Origin: Shewanella livingstonensis
Lineage (GTDB): Bacteria; Pseudomonadota; Gammaproteobacteria; Enterobacterales; Shewanellaceae
NCBI RefSeq assembly: GCF_003855395.1
Contig: NZ_CP034015.1
Span: 4,775,880 to 4,839,879, forward strand
DNA: 64,000 nt
Direction: 5' to 3'
Positions 37,057 to 46,229 of this stretch are shown here, piece after piece (position 1 is the first letter of the stretch; the number at the start of each line of letters is the position of its first letter). A program made the translations under genes and the position numbers. Below the pieces are notes generated by a model that was not told the origin of the DNA, made no database searches, and saw only the letters and a program-made list of their open reading frames with translations.

Positions 37057-38574
37057 ATGATGTCACCTTTGCATCAAGCTGGGTTAAATTATCCCGACGC
37101 CACTGCCATTGAAGTTACCATTACAGGTGATAATACCGGCCTTAACTCGCGTATTAGCTATGCTCGCTTAAGTGGTTTAGTCCTTCATTTAGTGCACCAT
37201 TTACAAACTCAAGGCGTCAAGCAAGGCGATATTGTCGCATGTGTATCACACAATAATATTGAGATGATATGTCTATATTGGGCATGTATTGATGCTGGAT
37301 GGATATTTTTACCATTGTCGCCTCGGTTTGCCGATGTACAGATTAATCAGCTTATCGAACGCTTTAAGCTTCAATGGCTCTGGACTGATACTCCCAGCAA
37401 AAAAACGACCATTAAGATTAACCATTGGCTCGATATTGATTTATCTAAAATATTACCTCAAACAAACTGCAACTCTGTTGAGGTATCAGCCAATATAGCA
37501 TCAAATATTATTCTTACATCTGGCTCAAGTGGCACCCCAAAAGCTGCAGTGCATTGTTTAATCAACCATCTTAGCAGCGCCAAAGGAGCCGCGACTTTTA
37601 TTGCTCTGGAGCAGTCTGACGCCTGGTTATTATCACTGCCCCTGTTTCATATTGGCGGGCTGGCCATTATTCATCGTTGTACCCTAGCTGGTGCCTGCAT
37701 TGTATTACGAAACGCTACACAGTCACTGGCTGAGCAGCTGCAAGACAGTTCTATTACCCACGTGTCATTAGTGCCCACCCAAGCAATACAGATACTGCAG
37801 CAGCAACCTGCCGCCTTAAATAATATTAGCGCATTATTATTAGGCGGTGGAGTGATAGAACCTGCACTGATTGAGGCACTACAGCGGCAACATATTAATG
37901 CTTATACCAGCTATGGCATGACCGAGATGAGCTCGCAAATTACCACAACAAAAGCCAACTTATCCGGCCATCATGGGCGCCCTTTACCTTCAAGGCTGCT
38001 TAGGCTAAAAGAGGGAGTCATTTGGGTTAAAGGTGAGTGCTTATTTCTAGGCTATTTAACTGACCAAGGATTAAGCTTACCATTGGATGATCAAGGCTGG
38101 TTTTGTACGCATGACAAGGGCCTATTAGATTCCGAGGGGCAACTGAGTATTTTGGGTCGAGTGGATAATATGTTTATTTGTGGTGGTGAAAATATTCATC
38201 CAGAACAACTTGAGGCGGTGTTATTAAGCCATCCTAATGTTGCCCAAGCTATTGTATTTGCCATTGCTGATGCTACGTTTGGCCACTTACCTGCGGCCAT
38301 TATTGATTATTGCCCAATAGATAACAGCCATAGCGTTGAGGTAAACCATAGTGCCACTTTTAATACTCATGAAATGACAGTAGAAGCGATTGATATACAT
38401 GCCGTAAACTTGCAGCTAAGTCAGTTAGTTGAATCAAAACTGGCACGTTTTAAGCGCCCTAGACAGTTTTTCACATGGCCACATCAAGTCGTTTCAAGCG
38501 GTTTAAAAGTCCCCAGAAAAAGCATTATTGAAGCGATTCAATCAACGATATGTGCCTCAAAAAAAGTATTATAA
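37057..38574 (+). CDS. menE: o-Succinylbenzoate-CoA ligase
   Basis: 505 codons. Acyl-CoA-ligase motifs: ILTSGSSGTPKAAVH (phosphate loop), YTSYGMTEMSSQI, and the hinge-region GRVDNMFICGGENIHPEQLE. It activates o-succinylbenzoate for ring closure by MenB, which is not in this window. Residues about 415-450 form a longer-than-usual insert near the C terminus (a His/Asn-rich stretch before LQLSQLVESKLARFKRPRQ). Last gene of the men operon. Confidence 0.93.
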   Translation: MMSPLHQAGLNYPDATAIEVTITGDNTGLNSRISYARLSGLVLHLVHHLQTQGVKQGDIVACVSHNNIEMICLYWACIDAGWIFLPLSPRFADVQINQLIERFKLQWLWTDTPSKKTTIKINHWLDIDLSKILPQTNCNSVEVSANIASNIILTSGSSGTPKAAVHCLINHLSSAKGAATFIALEQSDAWLLSLPLFHIGGLAIIHRCTLAGACIVLRNATQSLAEQLQDSSITHVSLVPTQAIQILQQQPAALNNISALLLGGGVIEPALIEALQRQHINAYTSYGMTEMSSQITTTKANLSGHHGRPLPSRLLRLKEGVIWVKGECLFLGYLTDQGLSLPLDDQGWFCTHDKGLLDSEGQLSILGRVDNMFICGGENIHPEQLEAVLLSHPNVAQAIVFAIADATFGHLPAAIIDYCPIDNSHSVEVNHSATFNTHEMTVEAIDIHAVNLQLSQLVESKLARFKRPRQFFTWPHQVVSSGLKVPRKSIIEAIQSTICASKKVL

Positions 38575-38688
38575 ATTAGCTTGTTTATCCAATGATTAAC
38601 ATCGAAATATGACTCTTTCCTAGCATGGCATTCAATCACTTTAATTAGGCTAGATTGAATTGGATAAAGCTGGATTGACTTAAAATAG

Positions 38689-38724
38689 AAATAGATAAAG
38701 AAATAGATAAAGAAATAGATAAAG
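38689..38724. repeat. Three perfect 12-bp tandem repeats
   Basis: AAATAGATAAAG occurs three times head to tail, with a partial copy before, in the convergent gap between menE and rpoH. Confidence 0.9.
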
Positions 38725-38760
38725 CTGCGTCGATAACATCGACCAATTTTAGCAATAAAA

Positions 38761-38780
38761 AAACCTGCCGTAGCAGGTTT
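38761..38780. terminator. Bidirectional terminator between menE and rpoH
   Basis: AAACCTGC, loop CGTA, GCAGGTTT, with T-rich tracts in both readings (TTTTAATTT rightward, TTTTTTT leftward). Confidence 0.85.
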
Positions 38781-38809
38781 TAATTTATCAACAAAACACG
38801 TAGGAGCAC

Positions 38810-39667
38810 TTACTCCATACACGATTTAAGCTTGTTCATAGCATTTTTTTCTAGCTGTCTAATACGTTCCGCAGAAACTTGGTAAGTAGATGCAAGCTCT
38901 TGCAAGGTCACTTTATTATCATCTAACCAACGCGCTCGTAATATATGCTGACTACGTTCGTCTAAGGTTTTGATGGCTGAAAATAAGCGTGTTTGAGAAT
39001 CTGCTTCCCAATTCGCATTTTCAACCTCATCAGCTACATCTGAAGAATGATCTTCTAAATATAATGCTGGAGCAAAGTCGTGATTATCGTCATCACTGTC
39101 ATTGGCTAAGTCGAAGGCGGGATCTTGTGCTGCCATCCGCGACTCCATTTCGGTTACGTCAGCTTTCGACACCCCCAAATTTTCTGCAACCATGGTGACT
39201 TCAGCGTCACTAAACCAACCTAAACGTTTTTTAGATTTACGAATATTAAAGAACAACTTACGCTGTGCTTTAGTGGTTGCAACTTTCACAATACGCCAGT
39301 TCTTCAACACGTATTCATGAATTTCAGCTTTAATCCAATGCACAGCAAAAGACACTAGACGAACCCCTACATCAGGGTCGAAGCGTTTAACCGCTTTCAT
39401 CAAGCCGATATTACCTTCTTGAATAAGGTCTGCCTGCGGTAAACCATATCCAGAGTAGCCTTTAGCAACGTGCACAACAAAACGAAGATGCGACATAATT
39501 AATTGCTTGGCAGCTTGAAGATCGCCATTTTCTTGTAAACGCTTGGCGATGCCGTACTCGGTATCTGCATCCAACATATTAATGCTGGTCACCGATTGGA
39601 TGTACGCTTCTAGACTGCTAGTGCTGTGTGGTACAGCCAGCGCCATTGATTGCGTTTGATAAGTCAT
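38810..39667 (-). CDS. rpoH: RNA polymerase sigma-32 factor RpoH
   Basis: 285 codons from the ATG at 39667, with AGGAG eight bases upstream; seven extra in-frame codons lie before it. Region 2 ([37 protein letters not shown]), the RpoH box ([15 protein letters not shown]) and region 4 ([28 protein letters not shown]) are complete. It directs heat-shock gene transcription. The order rpoH downstream of ftsX is the same as in E. coli. Confidence 0.96.
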   Translation of the reverse strand: MTYQTQSMALAVPHSTSSLEAYIQSVTSINMLDADTEYGIAKRLQENGDLQAAKQLIMSHLRFVVHVAKGYSGYGLPQADLIQEGNIGLMKAVKRFDPDVGVRLVSFAVHWIKAEIHEYVLKNWRIVKVATTKAQRKLFFNIRKSKKRLGWFSDAEVTMVAENLGVSKADVTEMESRMAAQDPAFDLANDSDDDNHDFAPALYLEDHSSDVADEVENANWEADSQTRLFSAIKTLDERSQHILRARWLDDNKVTLQELASTYQVSAERIRQLEKNAMNKLKSCME

Positions 39668-39914
39668 TCGCTCTCCTACTACGTTCAAAAATATAATTCA
39701 GCTAACTCAGTACGATGAGTTGAGTATCTTAGTTCACAACACTCTTGGCTAACAACACAAGAGGGCTCACTCGAATTAGCCGATAAACTATCAACTATAT
39801 GACATCATATGTCAAATAAGGTTCTACTAGATGAACATTTTTACCGCAAGGTAATCACAATGCAAGTGAACAAACGTTCATTTTAATAGCTCAGTATTAA
39901 TTATACACCTGCTA

Positions 39915-40880
39915 TTATGACGGTTCAATGCTACGTAAGTGTTGACGCACTGATAAATACGAGCCAAACCAGCCTAGAAATGAGGCTAATAACACCAGTT
40001 TAATCAATTCAGTAAATGATAAAGCCTGAATCGTTAATTCACTGCCGTATAAACCCAATAATTCGGCTAAGGCACCATCGAGATACCACACTAATACATT
40101 AATAATTAGCCACGCCAAAATGCCGCCTATCACGCCATACCAAATACCCGTGTACAGAAAAGGACGTTGAATAAAGGCTTCAGTCGCACCGACTAGTTTC
40201 ATTACTTCAATTTCTGTTCGACGGTTCATAATCGCAAGACGAATAGTATTACCAATCACTAATACCACCGCTAAAACGAGTAAGGCAGCAATAGCGAGTA
40301 CGGTTTTTTCCAGTAATTTTAACAATGCTTGCAGGCGCTCTAACCATTCAATATCTAAACGACCAAAGTTAACTTCAGGTTCACGTTCTAATTTTACCAA
40401 TAGCTCACGTGCGCCTGTCGGACTAGAGTATTTAATCGAAGGCGTTACGGTAACCACAGCGGGTAATGGGTTTTCATCTAAGTATGAAAGAGCCTCACCA
40501 AAGCCTGATAAACGTTGAAACTCTTCTAATGCTTGATCGCGGCTAATATAAGTTACCGTCTCAACTTCACGAAAGGCTTTAATCCGCGACAATAAACTTT
40601 GGATAGATTGCTCACTGCGGCCTTTATTAATAAATAACGAAATTTCAGCAGCGCTGTTCCAAGACTGAGTGATATTTTCGGCATTTTTAACCAACACTTG
40701 TAATGCGGCAGGTAAACTTAAACTCACCCCCAATACGGCCATGGTCATAATCGATGACACTGGGTTACGCCAAAGTTCGCCCATACTCGACATGCCTTGC
40801 TGTACGTGACGAATAAAAAACATCACAATACGGCCACTTAAGGGTAATTTACTTTGAGTAATATTAGGTTTCTTACTCAT
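39915..40880 (-). CDS. ftsX: Cell-division protein FtsX
   Basis: 321 codons from the ATG that overlaps the ftsE stop (TGATG). An N-terminal cytoplasmic tail, then four helices with a periplasmic loop between the first two (residues about 65-190) and the C-terminal FtsX permease fold (MNRRTEIEVMKLVGATEAFIQRPFLYTG). With FtsE it forms the complex that activates septal amidases through EnvC. Part of ftsY-ftsE-ftsX. Confidence 0.94.
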   Translation of the reverse strand: MSKKPNITQSKLPLSGRIVMFFIRHVQQGMSSMGELWRNPVSSIMTMAVLGVSLSLPAALQVLVKNAENITQSWNSAAEISLFINKGRSEQSIQSLLSRIKAFREVETVTYISRDQALEEFQRLSGFGEALSYLDENPLPAVVTVTPSIKYSSPTGARELLVKLEREPEVNFGRLDIEWLERLQALLKLLEKTVLAIAALLVLAVVLVIGNTIRLAIMNRRTEIEVMKLVGATEAFIQRPFLYTGIWYGVIGGILAWLIINVLVWYLDGALAELLGLYGSELTIQALSFTELIKLVLLASFLGWFGSYLSVRQHLRSIEPS

Positions 40881-41566
40881 CAAATATTATTCCCTTCTGG
40901 TGCGGCACTTTCTCCGCCGAGCATACGCCCCTGGCGCAGAGTAAAAGTACGGTACTTCATGCGCGCAATCAGGCCTAAATCATGGGTAGCAATTAGCACG
41001 CTGGTACCCGAGTCATTAAAGGCTTCAAATAAGCGTAAAATATCCATCGATAATTTAGGATCTAAGTTACCTGTAGGTTCATCGGCCAATAATAACGGTG
41101 GTTTATTCACAATGGCACGGGCAATACCCACTCGTTGCTGCTCACCACCGGAAAGCATTATTGGTAAATGACGCTCTTTACCGTATAAGCCCACCATGTC
41201 GAGTGCACCTGCTACACGCTTACGAATTTCGCCATGAGTGAAGCCTTCAATCACTAACGGCAAAGCAATATTGTCAAATACCGTTTTATCCATCAGTAAA
41301 TGATGATTTTGAAATATCACGCCAATATTACGGCGTAAATAAGGTACATGCTTACGTCCCACATTAGCTATGTTATGTCCATTAATAGACACCTTACCTG
41401 CGGTGGCTCGTTCAATCACGGTAATGAGTTTGAGCAAGGTACTTTTACCGGCACCGGAATGGCCGGTTAAAAAAGCCATTTCACCTTGTCGAAGATGAAA
41501 ATTGACATCCATGAGGGCCTTTTGACCGCCGGCATAGATTTTACTGACCTGCTCAAATTGGATCAT
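40880..41566 (-). CDS. ftsE: Cell-division ATP-binding protein FtsE
   Basis: 228 codons. ABC motifs: TGHSGAGKSTLLKLI (Walker A), LSGGEQQRVGIARA (signature), LLLADEPTGNLDP (Walker B), IATHD (switch). Three bases after ftsY and overlapping ftsX. It supplies ATP-driven control of septal peptidoglycan hydrolysis. Confidence 0.95.
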   Translation of the reverse strand: MIQFEQVSKIYAGGQKALMDVNFHLRQGEMAFLTGHSGAGKSTLLKLITVIERATAGKVSINGHNIANVGRKHVPYLRRNIGVIFQNHHLLMDKTVFDNIALPLVIEGFTHGEIRKRVAGALDMVGLYGKERHLPIMLSGGEQQRVGIARAIVNKPPLLLADEPTGNLDPKLSMDILRLFEAFNDSGTSVLIATHDLGLIARMKYRTFTLRQGRMLGGESAAPEGNNI

Positions 41567-41569
41567 AAA

Positions 41570-43279
41570 TTATTGGTCCGTTTTATCCTGGCTAAATAAT
41601 GCTTCAATAAAGTCATTGGAGTTAAAAGTTCGCAAATCATCAATTTGTTCACCCACACCGATATGACGAATAGGAATAGACAACTTATCGGCAATGGCAA
41701 AAATCACCCCGCCTTTAGCGGTACCATCTAATTTACTGATGGTAATACCCGTCACGCCAACGGCTTCTTTAAACAGCTGTGCTTGGCTAATAGCATTCTG
41801 CCCCGTACTGGCATCTAAGGTTAACATGACTTCATGCGGAGAGTCTGGGTCGAGTTTTTTCATCACTCGCACGACCTTTTTCAACTCTTCCATTAAATGA
41901 CTTTTGTTTTGCAAACGCCCGGCGGTATCGGCAATTAAAACATCAACTTTACGCGCTTTAGCCGCTTGCAAGGCATCAAATATGACTGAAGCACTGTCGG
42001 CGCCAGTATGTTGCGCTATTACCGGAATATTATTGCGTTGGCCCCATACTTGTAATTGTTCAACAGCCGCCGCGCGGAAGGTGTCGCCGGCCGCTAACAT
42101 GACAGATTTCCCTTGGCTTTGATACTGTTTAGCCAGCTTACCAATAGTGGTGGTTTTACCGACACCATTGACACCAATCATTAAAATAACAAACGGGCCA
42201 TTAGCATTTTCGGGAACCAGAGGTATAGCAACTGGGTCGAGCATTTTTTGCATTTCTTCACGCATTAAATCATAAAGCGCTTCAGCATTTTTAAGCTGTT
42301 TGCGTGATGCATGTTCGGTGAGGCTTTTGATTAGTTTGGTGGTGGTTTCTACGCCCACATCGGCAATCAATAATTGCTCTTCTAGCTCTTCAAATAACTC
42401 ATCATCAATTTTTTTACCACGGAAAAAGCCAATAAAACCTGAACCAATATTTTCGCTGGTACGCATCAAGCCACGCTTTAAGCGGGCAAACATACCTTCT
42501 TTTTGCGGTTTAGCTTGAGGTTCATCTTGTACTTCTAACGCAATTGACGCTATCGGGACTTGTTGCTCGACTAATTGTTGCTCAGCTAATTGTTGTGCTG
42601 CCTCTTGCTCAAGTAAAAGCTCAGCAGCTAATTTTTCGGCGGCTAACACTTCTGCTGCTAATGTTGCAGCAGCTATACGATCGGCATCAACACGAGCTTG
42701 TTCCGCGTGTTCATTTTTAAGACGTTGTTGCTCGATATGCTCAAGTTCAATTCGCTCGGCTTGTAAACGTGCCGTAGCTTCAGTCTGCTGTTGTTCTGCC
42801 TGTTTAGCGGCCAGTTTTTGGGCGGCTAGTACTTCTGCGGCTAACGTTTCAGCGGCAATACGTTCGGCATCGAGACGTTCTTGCTCAAGACGGTTCTGTT
42901 CAACACGCTCGGCCTCTATGTGCGCGGCTTGTGAACGTGCCGTTTCTTGTGCTTGTTGCTCAGCCGCTAATTTATCTGCCACCAGTGCTTCAGCAGCCAA
43001 CGTTTTAGCAGCAAGATGCTCAGCATCTAAACGAGCTTGCTCCGCTCGTTCATTTTCAAGACGTTCCTGCTCAAAGCCCTCTTGTTCAACACGCTCAGCT
43101 TCTAGGCGCGCCGTATCATTAGTTTGCTTTTGCTGCTCAGCATGTAGGTCGTCAGCAACCTCAGTTGCAACTTTATGCTCTGCATCAACATTAACATTAA
43201 CATCAAGTTGTTGCTGTTCTTCAGCTTCAGGAACGGGCTTATCTTTACGAAACCAGGAAAAAAAACCTTTCTTTGCCAT
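41570..43279 (-). CDS. ftsY: Signal recognition particle receptor FtsY
   Basis: 569 codons. The C-terminal NG domain (residues about 270-569) has GTPase motifs GVNGVGKTTTIGKLA, DTFRAAAVEQL, DTAGR and TKLDGTAKGG. The N-terminal A domain is long (about 250 residues), acidic and helical, with three imperfect tandem repeats of about 57 residues containing blocks such as AERIAAETLAAEVLAA and EQERLENERAEQARLDAE. FtsY docks SRP-ribosome complexes at the membrane. First gene of ftsY-ftsE-ftsX, divergent from rsmD as in E. coli. Confidence 0.95.
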   Translation of the reverse strand: MAKKGFFSWFRKDKPVPEAEEQQQLDVNVNVDAEHKVATEVADDLHAEQQKQTNDTARLEAERVEQEGFEQERLENERAEQARLDAEHLAAKTLAAEALVADKLAAEQQAQETARSQAAHIEAERVEQNRLEQERLDAERIAAETLAAEVLAAQKLAAKQAEQQQTEATARLQAERIELEHIEQQRLKNEHAEQARVDADRIAAATLAAEVLAAEKLAAELLLEQEAAQQLAEQQLVEQQVPIASIALEVQDEPQAKPQKEGMFARLKRGLMRTSENIGSGFIGFFRGKKIDDELFEELEEQLLIADVGVETTTKLIKSLTEHASRKQLKNAEALYDLMREEMQKMLDPVAIPLVPENANGPFVILMIGVNGVGKTTTIGKLAKQYQSQGKSVMLAAGDTFRAAAVEQLQVWGQRNNIPVIAQHTGADSASVIFDALQAAKARKVDVLIADTAGRLQNKSHLMEELKKVVRVMKKLDPDSPHEVMLTLDASTGQNAISQAQLFKEAVGVTGITISKLDGTAKGGVIFAIADKLSIPIRHIGVGEQIDDLRTFNSNDFIEALFSQDKTDQ

Positions 43280-43461
43280 GTTTGCTACCAGTATTTATAT
43301 GCTTAAAAATTCAGTTGAAGCCGTTTGTTGCGTCTATCACCAGTAAAATGATGAATACTCACATTTAATCACAAGTTTGATATAAAATAACGGCGGTTCA
43401 GATTGTGGCATAGTCTACCACTTTCTTTTTTTCTTTGTTCAGGCAAAATCACGAGGGTGAG

Positions 43462-44061
43462 ATGGCTAAAAAAAACACCAGCAGCGGTCAGGTGCGGATT
43501 ATTTCAGGTCAATGGCGATCTCGTAAGCTACCAATCCATGATCTTGAAGGTTTACGCCCAACAACCGATCGCGTTCGCGAGACCTTATTTAATTGGCTTG
43601 CCAACAATATTCGCGGCGCCAGAGTACTCGATTGCTTTGCCGGCAGTGGTGCATTAGGCCTTGAAGCATTATCTCGTTATGCCGGCTTTGCCACCATGAT
43701 CGAACTGCAAAAAAATGCTGCTAATCAGTTAAAGCTAAACCTTGCCACTCTGCAATGCCCAAATGCCCAAGTAATTAATGCTGATAGCTTACAAATACTT
43801 GCTAAAGGCACGACTACAGGATTTGATATTGTATTTATTGATCCTCCTTTTCGCAAAGATCTTGCTAGCAAAACAATTGAGTTACTAACAGCTCACCAAT
43901 GGTTAAATAGTGATGCCCTTATCTATGTTGAGACCGAGTCAGACATAAGCTCATTTCAAGTACCTGCTAGCTGGGTAGCCTTAAAAGAAAAACAAGCGGG
44001 TCAGGTTTGTTACCGACTCTATCAATACCAACCAAACGATACTACGCTATCTGGCGATTAA
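43462..44061 (+). CDS. rsmD: 16S rRNA (guanine(966)-N2)-methyltransferase RsmD
   Basis: 199 codons from the ATG at 43462, chosen for the GAGG upstream; in-frame codons before it lack a site. Motifs: RIISGQWRSRKL, RPTTDRVRETLFNWL, LDCFAGSGALGLEALSR (SAM loop) and VFIDPPFRKD (catalytic DPPF). It methylates G966 of 16S rRNA. Divergent from ftsY and followed by a DUF1145 gene, as in many gammaproteobacteria. Confidence 0.94.
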   Translation: MAKKNTSSGQVRIISGQWRSRKLPIHDLEGLRPTTDRVRETLFNWLANNIRGARVLDCFAGSGALGLEALSRYAGFATMIELQKNAANQLKLNLATLQCPNAQVINADSLQILAKGTTTGFDIVFIDPPFRKDLASKTIELLTAHQWLNSDALIYVETESDISSFQVPASWVALKEKQAGQVCYRLYQYQPNDTTLSGD

Positions 44062-44065
44062 ATTT

Positions 44066-44353
44066 ATGCTGATAAATTCAAACGATATTGTGCTTATTGG
44101 AAAAACCGCCACTGTATCTATGTGGAGCTTAGTCGCTTATGGCTTGGTTGTTTTCAGCCAAGATGTCTCGCTATTAATTAATCTGTTTGCCAGTGTCACC
44201 GTTATCATCCACATTTTACTGGTGTTACTCACAAAGTTAACCAGTAATAGTAAGTCTGCTGCCTATTATCGAGCGATTTTGCTGTGGGGCGTGTTTGCGA
44301 TACTTGAACAATATCATTTGCAGCATCCTCGTCCGCAACCATCTAACCGCTAG
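44066..44353 (+). CDS. DUF1145-family small membrane protein (YhhL-like)
   Basis: 95 codons, three hydrophobic segments, ending in a hydrophilic tail with HPRPQPSNR. It sits four bases after rsmD, the same place as yhhL (DUF1145) in E. coli. Function unknown. A terminator follows. Confidence 0.75.
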   Translation: MLINSNDIVLIGKTATVSMWSLVAYGLVVFSQDVSLLINLFASVTVIIHILLVLLTKLTSNSKSAAYYRAILLWGVFAILEQYHLQHPRPQPSNR

Positions 44354-44380
44354 GCTATAAGTTGAAACGTTACCATAAAA

Positions 44381-44405
44381 AAACCTCGTTATAATAACGA
44401 GGTTT
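44381..44405. terminator. Bidirectional terminator between DUF1145 gene and cymA
   Basis: AAACCTCGTTA, loop TAA, TAACGAGGTTT, with A-run before and T-run after, between convergent genes. Confidence 0.9.
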
Positions 44406-44478
44406 TTAGTTAACCTTAGCTCGAATTAGCGATGGGGTTTATTATCGCTAACTGAGGTTAATCAATCATATCGACGCA

Positions 44479-45042
44479 TTAACTTTTAGGATAAGGATGC
44501 GCGACACCTTTATGACAATCAACACAGGTTTTTCTGTCTTCTGGTGCTTTTTTAAAGTTCATACTGTGCATTCTTACGGCCATTTTCTTCATCGTATCAG
44601 GCTGATCTTCATAAATACGAGTGTGGCAATGCTGACAGTTGGCAGAATCATTGCTGCGGAAGTATTTTAAGGCTAGGTCCGCTTGTTCTTTACGGTTTTC
44701 ATCTAACCATTCTTGTGTCATAAAGCCATCAATGGTCATCAAGCCAATAATGTCTTTAGAAACAATGATTTTTTTAACTAAATAATCAAATGGGCCGTGT
44801 GGTAAGTGACAATCTTGACATTGCACAGTGACACCAGCTCTACCACCACCATGAGCCGACGCCATAACTTCATCTCTTAATGAATGGTCACGGTGACATG
44901 TCATACAAAAAGCATCACTACTTGTAGCATGTAACGTCTGTTGTGTTGCGAAGTAGCCCACGACACCCACAATTACACCAACCACAATAAGTGCAATAAT
45001 TGAGTACTTCGCGCTTGGTTTAAATAGTGCACGCCAGTTCAT
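44479..45042 (-). CDS. cymA: CymA-type tetrahaem c-type cytochrome (NapC/NirT family)
   Basis: 187 codons. One N-terminal membrane helix (IIALIVVGVIVGVVGYFA) and four CxxCH haem sites: CMTCH, CQDCH, CQHCH and CVDCH. This size and pattern match CymA, the inner-membrane menaquinol dehydrogenase that feeds periplasmic reductases (fumarate, nitrate, Fe/Mn via Mtr) in Shewanella. NapC or NrfH are alternatives, but no nap or nrf gene is adjacent, which fits the stand-alone cymA locus. GGAG lies upstream of the ATG. Confidence 0.9.
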   Translation of the reverse strand: MNWRALFKPSAKYSIIALIVVGVIVGVVGYFATQQTLHATSSDAFCMTCHRDHSLRDEVMASAHGGGRAGVTVQCQDCHLPHGPFDYLVKKIIVSKDIIGLMTIDGFMTQEWLDENRKEQADLALKYFRSNDSANCQHCHTRIYEDQPDTMKKMAVRMHSMNFKKAPEDRKTCVDCHKGVAHPYPKS

Positions 45043-45482
45043 TGTTCAATCTCCATAATAGCAAAAAGGAATTTCTAATATTTATTTGTCTAGTTTAGGA
45101 TTTTTTAAAATTAGAAAATTGATTTTAGTCGCTATTTTGAAAATTGCTTATCTAAAATATGTCTAAAATGCGAGCTAGATCTCGACTTTAGCTTATGTAT
45201 TGCTGCAAATGAGCCAATGACACTATTGAGTAACCAACTCAATCCGTATCAGTCAAACCTAACAGCATGATATCCACAACATCCACCTACTATAGCTTAA
45301 GCTTATATAGCTAATAAGATTGTAGATTAAATGCAAAAACACAGCGGAGTTAAATAACTGCAACTCGCATTCATTAATGGCATAACATAGGTGCCTTAAG
45401 AGATACAAATAGTTGAATAGCTATTTATCTCCCAGCTAAATGACAGTATAAAAAACTAATAATAATAACAAGGCTCATTTTA
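45043..45482. other. Divergent promoter region between cymA and the PepSY genes (440 bases)
   Basis: No gene seen. AT-rich, with short A/T-tracts. I looked for CRP or FNR sites and found only a weak dyad near 45170-45187, which I do not accept. It should hold the promoters of both flanking transcripts. Confidence 0.4.
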
Positions 45483-46229
45483 ATGCATAAAACCGCTAGA
45501 ATTATCCATAAGTGGCTGATGCTATTACTCGGATTGCAGTTTGTTGTTTGGTCTGTTACCGGGGCATATATGGTGTTTGTACATATTGACTATATCCATG
45601 GCGACTCGCTAATCACTGACCCTGAGATAAAAATCAAGCCGAATAAACTGCAATATACATTGGCTCAACTATTACAGACTTACCCTAATGCTGAGCACAT
45701 TAGTGTTGGTAAGTTGATGGATCAAGAGGTATACCGTTTTACTATTCCAGCTCAAGCTGCGACCCAACACATTATGTTAAGCGCGCAAACAGGTGATCGT
45801 TTAGCACCACTAAATCAAACTATGGCAATGGCATTAGCCCAATACTATTACGCTGGTACCGAACCTATCGCTGAAATAAGCTTGCTAACAGATAACCCAC
45901 CGTTTGAATTAAGTGCACGCCATTTACCCGCTTGGCGAATTAATTTTGAGCATTTTGCCGCACCATCAATTTATATCTCTGCCAATAGTGGACTTGTGGT
46001 CGGTAAACGTCACACCTTTTGGCGATTATTCGACTGGATGTTTCGCTTCCATGTAATGGATTACGGCGATGCTGAAGAGGTAGATAACCAGTTGTTGTTT
46101 TGGGTAGCATTTTTGGCGGTATTGGCCACTATCAGCGGCTTGGTATTAACCTACTTTAGGGTATTTCGTCACCGCAGAAACAAACAAAAATCGATGTTGA
46201 GTAGCCGTAAACACCCTGGAGTCGCTTAA
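45483..46229 (+). CDS. PepSY-domain membrane protein 1 (248 aa)
   Basis: An N-terminal helix (WLMLLLGLQFVVWSVTGAYMVFV), a periplasmic PepSY-like region (about 45-190, with VYRFTIP, SAQTGDRLAPL, YISANSGLVVGKRHTFWRLFDWMFRFHVMDYGD) and a second helix near residue 210. The HxxMDY stretch after the first helix region is typical of PepSY_TM-type membrane reductase or uptake-associated proteins. It overlaps the next gene by one base (TAATG). The function of such pairs is not established; some are linked to iron uptake. Confidence 0.75.
   Translation: MHKTARIIHKWLMLLLGLQFVVWSVTGAYMVFVHIDYIHGDSLITDPEIKIKPNKLQYTLAQLLQTYPNAEHISVGKLMDQEVYRFTIPAQAATQHIMLSAQTGDRLAPLNQTMAMALAQYYYAGTEPIAEISLLTDNPPFELSARHLPAWRINFEHFAAPSIYISANSGLVVGKRHTFWRLFDWMFRFHVMDYGDAEEVDNQLLFWVAFLAVLATISGLVLTYFRVFRHRRNKQKSMLSSRKHPGVA

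Noticed and set aside
42918..43346. 142-codon Ser/Cys/Ala-rich frame antisense to the FtsY repeats
   Set aside because: It mirrors the repetitive Glu/Ala codons of FtsY on the other strand.
44479..45042. NapC or NrfH as the identity of the tetrahaem cytochrome
   Set aside because: No nap or nrf genes are adjacent; size and setting fit CymA better.
45166..45190. Possible CRP site upstream of cymA
   Set aside because: TGCGA and TCTCGA halves diverge too far from the consensus to be called by eye.
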